From the NCBI GenBank assembly GCA_029238125.1, contig JAQWGQ010000019.1, forward strand, positions 1 to 64,000: a DNA stretch of 64,000 nt, given 5' to 3'. This DNA is from Flavobacteriaceae bacterium. GTDB lineage: Bacteria; Bacteroidota; Bacteroidia; Flavobacteriales; Flavobacteriaceae. Below, in pieces: positions 8,364-14,117 of the stretch (its first letter is position 1; every line of letters begins with the position of its first letter). Below the pieces are notes generated by a model. It did not search any database, was not told the DNA's origin, and was given only the letters and a program-made list of their open reading frames with translations. A program made the translations under genes and the position numbers.

Positions 8364-8588
8364 TTATTTACCATTCTGAATCGGGTCAGTGTTGGGCATA
8401 AGTTTGTTTAGAATAAAATAAACTGGGCAAAACTTTGTTATAGGACTAATGAGCTGAAGACCTCCAACAGCTACCGCTATCCATAAAAAATCCAGATTAT
8501 TAGTATACAATGTTAAACCAACACTCACCAAATACAGTACCCCCACAATAGCATCATGAGCTCTTATTTTTAATATATTTTTTTTCAT
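8364..8588 (-). CDS. DUF2892 (YgaP-type) membrane protein
   Basis: 74 aa. Two transmembrane helices (about residues 14-30 and 34-50) are followed by the family signature FCPVYFILNKLMP. Proteins of this type are the membrane half of YgaP-like rhodanese systems, but here the domain stands alone with no rhodanese. It forms a single-gene module between repeats R1 and R2. Confidence 0.75.
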   Translation of the reverse strand: MKKNILKIRAHDAIVGVLYLVSVGLTLYTNNLDFLWIAVAVGGLQLISPITKFCPVYFILNKLMPNTDPIQNGK

Positions 8589-8636
8589 TTATGTCTGTTC
8601 TAATTTAAATAAATATAGAGTTTTTATTGATACAGT

Positions 8637-8719
8637 AAAAACCACTACACGACATATGTCTCTCCTCCCTATTATTTAAAGATGCAGCAGAACTAAAACT
8701 ATTCGTGTATTAAGTTATC
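8637..8719 (+). repeat. Repeat R2 of the tRNA-Asn-linked family
   Basis: AAAAACCACTACACG corresponds to the terminator half of R4 (AAAAACCGCCACAC). It is followed by CTCCTCCCTATTATTTAAA, the core GATGCAGCAGAAC (8681-8693) and TAAAACTATTCGTG-TATTAAGTT. It sits in the divergent spacer between the DUF2892 and cupin genes. Confidence 0.6.
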
Positions 8720-8806
8720 CATTATGAGAAGTTTAAAAGTAGCTTAACTCAAAGAAGATACGCCTATGGTTTAATTCCTTAAATTAGTACCACTAAAAAC
8801 AATACG

Positions 8807-9304
8807 ATGAAAAAACCGATTATCACAATTTTTACAATTCTTCTTATAGCCACAATAACTTCTTGTAACTGCGCAAAGGATACATCAGAAACCACAAATG
8901 ACATTGCCACTACTTTTGTAAATGGCGATTTAATGACAAACATATCCGCAGACCCTAATGGGAATGCATTGGTATATCCAAGTGGTGAGGCATCTATTAC
9001 CGCTCAAGTAAAAGTTTGGGCGCCTGATTTTACTTCCCCTTGGCATTACCACCCTTACCAATGCGTAGCACACATTATTCAAGGTGAACTAACTGTAAAT
9101 TTTGACACAACCGCTTCTCTAGATGATAAAAGTCCTAATAAATCCACTAATGTTACAAAAACCTTTAAGGCTGGAGAAGTCTTTATTGGAACATCAAACA
9201 CCTGGCATTATTCTCAAAACTTAGGGTCTGAGGATTTAATTTTCACTACCTCTTGGTTAGCAGAAAAAGACGCGCCAATTGTTGTGCTTGCGGATAAAGA
9301 ATAA
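8807..9304 (+). CDS. Cupin-domain lipoprotein
   Basis: 165 aa. Lipoprotein signal MKKPIITIFTILLIATITSC with Cys20, then an extracytoplasmic cupin. The first metal motif is WHYHPYQCVAHIIQGEL, giving two His and, further on, Glu. The second motif is represented by GTSNTWHYSQNLG. A single-domain beta-barrel anchored in the outer or inner membrane; function unassigned. It shares a module with the SnoaL-like lipoprotein downstream and lies between repeats R2 and R3. Confidence 0.8.
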   Translation: MKKPIITIFTILLIATITSCNCAKDTSETTNDIATTFVNGDLMTNISADPNGNALVYPSGEASITAQVKVWAPDFTSPWHYHPYQCVAHIIQGELTVNFDTTASLDDKSPNKSTNVTKTFKAGEVFIGTSNTWHYSQNLGSEDLIFTTSWLAEKDAPIVVLADKE

Positions 9305-9305
9305 T

Positions 9306-9382
9306 TGCCTAGGTTTTTTAATTTAACAAAAAATCTATGGTTTTATTTTTTCTGAAATTAGAATTGAAATAAAATTTTTAGT
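9306..9382 (-). repeat. Intergenic repeat, copy B (inverted partner of 4624-4700)
   Basis: On the minus strand this reads AAAATTTTATTTCAATTC, TAATTTCAGAAAAA, ATTTTTTGTTAAATT, AAAAAACCTAGG, aligning end to end with copy A with few gaps. The hairpin arms AGGTTTTTT/AAAAAATCT are retained, so it may terminate the cupin transcript. Confidence 0.6.
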
Positions 9383-9417
9383 TGTTTATTTATGCACATA
9401 AACTAAAAAACAATAAA

Positions 9418-9903
9418 ATGAAAAAACTAATATTTTTATTTTCAATAATATTTTTTACTTCTTGTTCTAATTTTCAACATCCTGACTATGAAAGAAATCT
9501 TGAAATAGCCAAGCAGTGGTTTGATGTTTTTGTTACAGAAGATCTTGATGCTACAATGGATTTTTATGCAGATAATGTTGAATACCAAAGTGCCTTTTAT
9601 GGAGGGCCTCTAATGAATAAAGAAGAGCTTGGAGAATATTTAAAAGGATGGCAAGATGCTATGGAAGATATTTCTTGGGAAGCTCAAAATTATCTTCCTG
9701 GCGTAGATCCTGAAACTAGTCTTCCAAATGGTAGTGTTAGAACCTATGGCCATTGGTCTGGGACTCACTCAGTTTCTGGAAAGAGCTTTAAAGGTTTGTG
9801 GTATCACTACTTAACATTTGATCAAAATGGAAAAATTACTGAAGGTGGTGATTTTGGTGATGCGACTGGATTAGTTATGTCAGTCATGCCAAATGAAGAA
9901 TAA
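9418..9903 (+). CDS. SnoaL/NTF2-like lipoprotein
   Basis: 161 aa from the ATG at 9418; the ORF opens earlier, at 9382, but that stretch overlaps repeat copy B. Lipoprotein signal MKKLIFLFSIIFFTSC. The rest is an NTF2-like cone fold: NLEIAKQWFDVFVTEDLDA, MDFYADNVEYQS, then GHWSGTHSVSGKSFKGLW and FDQNGKITEGGDFGD, the usual SnoaL pattern. Probably a small ligand-binding or enzymatic extracytoplasmic protein. It pairs with the cupin lipoprotein upstream. Confidence 0.78.
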   Translation: MKKLIFLFSIIFFTSCSNFQHPDYERNLEIAKQWFDVFVTEDLDATMDFYADNVEYQSAFYGGPLMNKEELGEYLKGWQDAMEDISWEAQNYLPGVDPETSLPNGSVRTYGHWSGTHSVSGKSFKGLWYHYLTFDQNGKITEGGDFGDATGLVMSVMPNEE

Positions 9904-9969
9904 TTATTCTTATTGGTTGTAAATTTTTGGTTTTAATTCCCTTAAAATCAATTTTCACAACGACTTATT

Positions 9970-9998
9970 AAAGCCCATTGGATCAGATGGGCTTTTTT
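9970..9998 (+). terminator. Terminator after the SnoaL-like gene
   Basis: AAAGCCCAT (9970-9978) pairs with ATGGGCTTT (9987-9995) and is followed by more T residues. Confidence 0.75.
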
Positions 9999-10024
9999 AT
10001 ATAACGAATTTGCATACATAAGAA

Positions 10025-10050
10025 AAAGCCCACCTATACCAGTGGGCTTT
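10025..10050 (-). terminator. Terminator after the epimerase gene
   Basis: AAAGCCCAC (10025-10033) pairs with GTGGGCTTT (10042-10050). The U-tract is on the minus strand (AAAAA at 10023-10027), facing the minus-strand epimerase. It forms the hairpin half of repeat R3. Confidence 0.7.
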
Positions 10051-10135
10051 AACAATGTGTAGTGTAGCGGTTAGACTTGCTCTCCCTGTAACTTAAAGTT
10101 GCAGCACAACTCCGTCTACTAATAGGTTAAGTTTA
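10051..10135 (+). repeat. Repeat R3 of the tRNA-Asn-linked family
   Basis: TAGCGGTTAGACTTGCTCTCC, CTGTAACTTAAA, the core GTTGCAGCACAAC (10098-10110), then CTACTAATAGGTTAAG. The core forms a GTTG-CAGCA-CAAC hairpin. It occupies the convergent spacer between the SnoaL and epimerase genes. Confidence 0.65.
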
Positions 10136-10180
10136 TTTAAACCGAATCCTTTTAGTTCTTGATGTAATCCCATTTCTCAG

Positions 10181-11197
10181 TTATTGCGATATAATCTTTT
10201 TGACCGCTTCAGCTGTTTCTAAGAGTGTTTTTTCAAACGGAATTGGCTTCCAATTGAACACCTCCATTGTTTTAGAGTTATCCGCACTAAGTTCCATGTC
10301 GAGCATGGTTAACATCCCTTTAGCTTCGCGATCAAAAATGGACAAGAGTTTCAACATAAAGTTTGGTGCTAATCTGGTGCTAGGGCCTTTATATCCATTG
10401 TCTAAAAGAAATTGGCATACCCACTGAAAACTTCTTCCTACTTTTTCAGTTGCAATAAAACGTTGATTCGCTGCTTTGGGCTCTGTTAAGGCTGCAACAT
10501 GTAGATAGGCCACATCACGTACATCTACCATTGGGAACGACATATTTGGAACCATAGGAGTTTTACCTTCTAAAATTTTAACCATCATTGACATGGATGC
10601 CCCCGAGACGTTCGTCCCTAAGGGTGGGCCAAAAACTCCACCCGGATTAATGCTTACTAATTCTAATTTATGACCCCCAGATTGATTTTCTATAAAATTC
10701 CAAGCAGCCTGCTCGGCCAATGTTTTGCTTTTAAAATATGTGTTTAAATTTTTTGAGTTCAAGTCAGTCCAGTCTTCAGGTGTGATTACCCCTGTTTTTC
10801 TGCCTCCCATTATTGCAACAGTAGAACTGGTTAATACTACTCGTTTTACTCCATTCTTCTTTGCAGATTTTAATACCCTTAGTGTTCCATCGATTGCTGG
10901 GGCGAGCATATCTGAATCATTTTTTGGGTTTTCGATTGTAAATGGAGAGGCCAGATGCATAACGAAATCGTAATCTGTCAGGGCTGCGTCCCATCCGTCA
11001 TCAGAATTTAGGTCTAACCGAGCGAAGGAAAGGTTCTCAATAGAAACCGATGCTGATTGAAGAGTAGATATTACTTCATCTTCTTTCTCAGCAGTGCGGA
11101 CACTTCCCGTTACATTGTATCCTTTTTCTAAAAGGGTTTTTACACAATGTAATCCGATATATCCAGACACTCCAGTTACAAATACTTTTTTACTCAT
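10181..11197 (-). CDS. NAD(P)-dependent aldehyde/dihydroflavonol reductase-like epimerase family protein
   Basis: 338-aa extended SDR. VFVTGVSGYIGLHCVKTLLE is the Rossmann GxxGxxG loop. VMHLASPFTIENPKND, RVVLTSSTVAIMGG and YFKSKTLAEQAAW (YxxxK with Tyr and Lys kept) place it with the DFR/aldehyde-reductase subgroup, and INPGGVFGPPLG is the usual substrate-side strand. It probably reduces an aldehyde or ketone with NAD(P)H. Transcribed divergently from an HxlR regulator across twin operators, so it is the likely regulatory target. Confidence 0.85.
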   Translation of the reverse strand: MSKKVFVTGVSGYIGLHCVKTLLEKGYNVTGSVRTAEKEDEVISTLQSASVSIENLSFARLDLNSDDGWDAALTDYDFVMHLASPFTIENPKNDSDMLAPAIDGTLRVLKSAKKNGVKRVVLTSSTVAIMGGRKTGVITPEDWTDLNSKNLNTYFKSKTLAEQAAWNFIENQSGGHKLELVSINPGGVFGPPLGTNVSGASMSMMVKILEGKTPMVPNMSFPMVDVRDVAYLHVAALTEPKAANQRFIATEKVGRSFQWVCQFLLDNGYKGPSTRLAPNFMLKLLSIFDREAKGMLTMLDMELSADNSKTMEVFNWKPIPFEKTLLETAEAVKKIISQ

Positions 11198-11220
11198 ATT
11201 TTCAATTATTGATTAATATA

Positions 11221-11245
11221 TATTACTTTTGATTTGATAGTAAAA
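11221..11245. promoter_or_regulatory. Operator 1 in the HxlR/epimerase spacer
   Basis: TATTACTTTTGATTTGATAG followed by TAAAA. It matches operator 2 at most positions (TATTACT..T.ATTT.ATAGTAA.A) and carries the same imperfect dyad. Confidence 0.5.
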
Positions 11246-11251
11246 GTATAA

Positions 11252-11280
11252 AATATTACTATTTATTTAATAGTAATATT
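11252..11280. promoter_or_regulatory. Operator 2 in the HxlR/epimerase spacer
   Basis: A perfect 12-bp inverted repeat, AATATTACTATT (11252-11263) and AATAGTAATATT (11269-11280), with a 5-bp spacer. Its equivalent positions lie 33 bp (about three helical turns) from operator 1. It ends 14 bp before the HxlR start, consistent with autoregulation. Confidence 0.55.
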
Positions 11281-11294
11281 CAAGAAGTTTTATA

Positions 11295-11714
11295 ATGATG
11301 TCATTTCTAGATAAAATCTTTAGGTGTGATTGCCCTGTTACCTCAGCTATGGACATCATAGGTGATCGATGGACGCTTGTTGTCATAAAAATGATGCTAT
11401 TAGAATATAAAAAAACCTTTAAGGAGTTCTCAGAAAGTGATGAGTCTATTGCCCCTAGTATCTTATCCAATAGACTAAAAATGCTAGAAAAAGATGGCTT
11501 TATTAGGAAAGTAAAAGTTGCTCATAACCTTAAAACAAATTACTACATCTTAACAGAGAAGGGGCTTTCATTAAGTCCTGTGATTATAGAGTTAGCGTTT
11601 TGGAGTCATCATAATATAAAGCGCTTCGACAACCCCATCGTCAATGTCAAGGATAAAACCGAATTGTTCAATATAATTATCGATAGATATAAATCAAATA
11701 CGGCTGTATTATAA
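11295..11714 (+). CDS. HxlR-family transcriptional regulator
   Basis: 139 aa. The HxlR signature is complete: CDCPVTSAMDIIGDRWTLVV, then a winged helix with IAPSILSNRLKMLEKDGFI and the wing FKTNYYIL-type segment (NLKTNYYILTEKG). The N-terminal Cys pair CDC is the position where redox- or electrophile-sensing HxlR proteins carry their reactive Cys. Divergent from the epimerase with two similar operators between them. It probably controls the reductase in response to a reactive carbonyl or oxidant (inference). Confidence 0.88.
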   Translation: MMSFLDKIFRCDCPVTSAMDIIGDRWTLVVIKMMLLEYKKTFKEFSESDESIAPSILSNRLKMLEKDGFIRKVKVAHNLKTNYYILTEKGLSLSPVIIELAFWSHHNIKRFDNPIVNVKDKTELFNIIIDRYKSNTAVL

Positions 11715-11827
11715 CAAGTATAAGCGTTATCATTCCACGATGCTCCCTGTTGTTGAAAGGCACAAATTATTTGATCAAAATTTAAACTTTTTCATTAAAT
11801 TAGGGTCTAAGTGGGTAAACCCATTAA

Positions 11828-12799
11828 ATGAAAAGGATTTTCAAATTATTCTTGGCGGTACTCATATTATCATGTAGTAAAGATGAAAAATCTCAGGAAC
11901 AAAACGATTCATACTGTTCTGGAGATTACTCAACTGCTGGAATTTTAGTCGACATTGAAGAAGAAATCTATAATGATGATGAGTCCGTGAATAATTACAG
12001 TAGATATTCATGGACTTCTGATGGTATTGATAGAATTTTAAGCGGAAATGGGATTCCTAATCATGAAGTAGGAATATTTCCAAATGCTGATAATCCAAAT
12101 ACAATTTCAGAGCAAAATGTAAATAAGAGATTTACCCTTTGTCCCGAAATAATTACAGAAAATGGATTAGAGGTTACGGGTCCTGCTTTAGTAATTGCAT
12201 ATGCTTTAAATAGTGTCAAATTTGATCCTGCTACAGCAGGAAGATGTAATGATGCTGGCGAATGTAGTTTAGCGCAAGGACAAGGAAACTGGAATATTGA
12301 GGCATTAGGTCATGACACTTTTGATTTTGGAGATGACATGAATCATGCACATGTTCAGCCTAATGGCGCATATCATTATCACGGGATGCCAGAGCTGCTG
12401 GTAGATTTTCTTGGTGATCGTCAAGGGATGACAATAGTTGGATGGGCATCAGATGGGTTTCCAGTTTATGCTAGATATGGTTTTTCCGACCCTAATGATC
12501 CAAATAGTTCAATCAAATCTTTAAAACCTAGTTATAGGTTAAAGACAGATCCTGATTCCAATAGGCCTATGGTTTTAACTAGTTTGGCCAGAGGTCCTGG
12601 TCAGGGAACAACCAATCCAAATACCCCTATTCAAATGGGTGCTTTTACACAAGATTATGAATTTGTAGAAGGACTTGGAGATTTAGATCAATGTAATGGA
12701 CGATTTGGAGTAACCCCAGAATTCCCTGAAGGTATTTACTACTATGTCGTTACAGATGATTTTCCTTTTTTCACAAGATGCTTAAAGGGTGATATTTAA
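11828..12799 (+). CDS. YHYH-domain lipoprotein
   Basis: 323 aa. Lipoprotein signal MKRIFKLFLAVLILSC. The YHYH domain is recognisable from NHAHVQPNGAYHYHGMPELL and the downstream WASDGFPVYARYGF, with paired Cys around GRCNDAGECS. In this family the HxH/YHYH histidines are thought to bind metal; activity is uncharacterised. It is the last gene of the R3-R4 module and reads into the terminator half of repeat R4. Confidence 0.85.
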   Translation: MKRIFKLFLAVLILSCSKDEKSQEQNDSYCSGDYSTAGILVDIEEEIYNDDESVNNYSRYSWTSDGIDRILSGNGIPNHEVGIFPNADNPNTISEQNVNKRFTLCPEIITENGLEVTGPALVIAYALNSVKFDPATAGRCNDAGECSLAQGQGNWNIEALGHDTFDFGDDMNHAHVQPNGAYHYHGMPELLVDFLGDRQGMTIVGWASDGFPVYARYGFSDPNDPNSSIKSLKPSYRLKTDPDSNRPMVLTSLARGPGQGTTNPNTPIQMGAFTQDYEFVEGLGDLDQCNGRFGVTPEFPEGIYYYVVTDDFPFFTRCLKGDI

Positions 12800-12905
12800 A
12801 AAAACCGCCACACTATAATAGTATAACGGTTTTATCATTATAAGTTGCTCCCCCTATTATTCAAAGTTGCAGCACAACCAAATCTATCGGTGAATTAGGT
12901 TTTAA
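12798..12905 (+). repeat. Repeat R4, including a copy of the tRNA-Asn 3' end and terminator
   Basis: The left half (12800-12851) is identical over 52 bp to 13938-13989, which is the terminator plus the last bases of tRNA-Asn. The right half is CCCTATTATTCAAA, the core GTTGCAGCACAAC (12866-12878) and CAAATCTATCGGTGAATTAG. It lies between the YHYH and sdpR genes. Confidence 0.75.
12800..12836 (+). terminator. Terminator after the YHYH gene
   Basis: AAAACCG and CGGTTTT close a stem-loop with an internal ACTA/TAGT pairing. A tracts on the left and T tracts on the right make it usable in both directions. Confidence 0.6.
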
Positions 12906-12963
12906 GGTTTCAGTAATTCAAGAGCCATTAGTTATTTCCTAAGTTTTTGGAATTTATAATAAA

Positions 12964-12985
12964 TATTTAGATATTTGTCTAAATA
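12964..12985. promoter_or_regulatory. Predicted SdpR operator
   Basis: TATTTAGA-TATTTG-TCTAAATA, an 8-bp perfect inverted repeat 8 bp upstream of the sdpR start codon. It is well placed for autorepression by an ArsR/SdpR-type protein. The half-site TTTAGA is shared with the DtxR-type sites near 20.2 kb, but the spacing is 6 rather than 4. Confidence 0.55.
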
Positions 12986-12993
12986 ACTAAACG

Positions 12994-13248
12994 ATGAATT
13001 ATCTTTTTAAAGCGCTAAATGATGATACTCGAAGAAGAATTCTTGAGATGTTAAAGGAGAGTGATATGAATGCAGGGGAGATTGCTGAAAGATTTGATAT
13101 TTCTAACCCAAGTATTTCCCATCATTTAGATATTCTAAAAAGAGCAGATTTAATTTATGGAGAGAAAAAAGGTCAGTTCATTAAATACTCATTAAACACC
13201 ACCATTTTTGAGGATTTGATTAGTTGGCTTATGACTTTAAAAAAATAA
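12994..13248 (+). CDS. ArsR/SdpR-family autorepressor
   Basis: 84 aa, essentially one winged helix: NYLFKALNDDTRRRILEML, then MNAGEIAERFDISNPSISHH, LDILKRADLIYGEKKGQFIKY. It lacks the metal-binding ELCVC motif of true ArsR proteins and matches the SdpR subtype. In Bacillus, SdpR represses sdpRI until SdpI captures it at the membrane. The adjacent SdpI-like gene 10 bp downstream supports the same pairing here. Confidence 0.85.
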   Translation: MNYLFKALNDDTRRRILEMLKESDMNAGEIAERFDISNPSISHHLDILKRADLIYGEKKGQFIKYSLNTTIFEDLISWLMTLKK

Positions 13249-13258
13249 AGTATTTAAA

Positions 13259-13792
13259 ATGAAAAAAGTTTTACCACTTTTACTGATTGTAGTTTTACCA
13301 TTTATTTATATCTCATATATATGGGGTGACCTTCCTGAAAAAGTCCCATTGCATTGGAATTCTCAGATGGAAATTGATAGATACGGAGATAAACAGGAGA
13401 TATTACCGATCATTTTTAGTTTAACATTAATGACTTACCTAATTTTTTTGGTGATTCCACTAATTGATCCAAAAAATAAGTTGAATAGCATGGGAGGTAA
13501 ATTCCAAAAAATTAAATTTTTGGTGATTACTTTAATGTCATTATTAAGTTTGTTTATAATTTATTCTGTAAAAGAACAATCTGTATTTAGCCCAAATTTT
13601 ATAATTCTTGCAGTCGGAGTATTGTATTTAGTACTAGGCAATTATTTCAAAACTATTAAACCGAATTATTTTATCGGTTTAAGAACACCCTGGACATTAG
13701 AAGATGAAAATGTTTGGAATAAAACTCATGCATTAGGAGGTCAAATGTGGTTTATAGGTGGGATAATAGTTGTAATCTCAAGAAAATATTAG
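13259..13792 (+). CDS. SdpI-family membrane protein, N-terminal part (frame ends early)
   Basis: 177 aa. It opens with a DUF1648-like half (TM1, then DLPEKVPLHWNSQMEIDRYG), followed by TM2-TM4 and the SdpI signature NYFIGLRTPWTLEDENVWNK, HALGGQMWFIGG. SdpI proteins are around 205-210 aa with six TMs. Here the frame closes during TM5 at TAG 13790-13792. The missing C-terminal helix is encoded 9 nt later in the -1 frame (13801-13896). Either a true frameshift mutation, a -1 slip at AAAA 13783-13786, or a sequencing homopolymer error. Role in other species: toxin immunity and sequestration of SdpR. Confidence 0.75.
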   Translation: MKKVLPLLLIVVLPFIYISYIWGDLPEKVPLHWNSQMEIDRYGDKQEILPIIFSLTLMTYLIFLVIPLIDPKNKLNSMGGKFQKIKFLVITLMSLLSLFIIYSVKEQSVFSPNFIILAVGVLYLVLGNYFKTIKPNYFIGLRTPWTLEDENVWNKTHALGGQMWFIGGIIVVISRKY

Positions 13793-13800
13793 AGTTAAAG

Positions 13801-13896
13801 ATGAATCTGAACCTCTTTTTTGCTATTTCAGCTTTAATCTTTATTGTACCACTGGTCTATTCGTTTTTTATTTTTAAAAAAGTAAAAAATAAATAG
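13801..13896 (+). pseudogene. Detached C-terminal TM segment of sdpI (31 aa)
   Basis: ATG to TAG encodes MNLNLFFAISALIFIVP, then LVYSFFIFKKVKNK, which is one helix with a basic tail, the expected last segment of SdpI (PxVYSY-type end). Joined at AAAA 13783-13786 by a -1 shift, the fused product would be about 212 aa, the usual SdpI length. It could also be translated alone as a small membrane peptide. Confidence 0.5.
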
Positions 13897-13937
13897 TATT
13901 CCTTAATGCCTTGAGGGTTGTGGAGCTTTGAAACAAC

Positions 13938-13989
13938 AAAAACCGCCACACTATAATAGTATAACGGTTTTATCATTATAAGTTGCTCC
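13938..13989 (-). repeat. 52-bp direct repeat with the tRNA-Asn terminator (partner at 12800-12851)
   Basis: Identical to the left half of R4. It starts inside the tRNA-Asn 3' end (the last four tRNA positions) and includes the AAAACCG/CGGTTTT hairpin that terminates the tRNA on the minus strand. Confidence 0.8.
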
Positions 13990-14059
13990 TCCTCTTGGGC
14001 TCGAACCAAGGACCCTCTGATTAACAGTCAGATGCTCTAACCAACTGAGCTAAGGAGGA
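13986..14059 (-). tRNA. tRNA-Asn (anticodon GTT)
   Basis: A 74-nt minus-strand cloverleaf. Acceptor TCCTCCT/AGGAGGA is perfect, discriminator G, D arm AGCTCAGTTGGTTAGAGC, anticodon stem TCTGA/TCAGA around loop CTGTTAA (anticodon GTT), T arm CTTGG-TTCGAGC-CCAAG. No CCA is encoded. It marks the right boundary of the AT-rich accessory stretch, and its 3' end is partly duplicated at 12.85 kb. Confidence 0.96.
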
Positions 14060-14117
14060 ATGTGCTGGCAAATATAATTCGTTTTTTCTTCTTGTTCAAA
14101 CCCTTTTTTTTGTCTGT

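Noticed and set aside
8279-12905. True integron attC sites or a CRISPR-like array
   Set aside because: The copies number only four, lie 0.35-2.8 kb apart and diverge; there is no integron integrase, no RYYYAAC/GTTRRRY pairing consistent across copies, and no cas genes.
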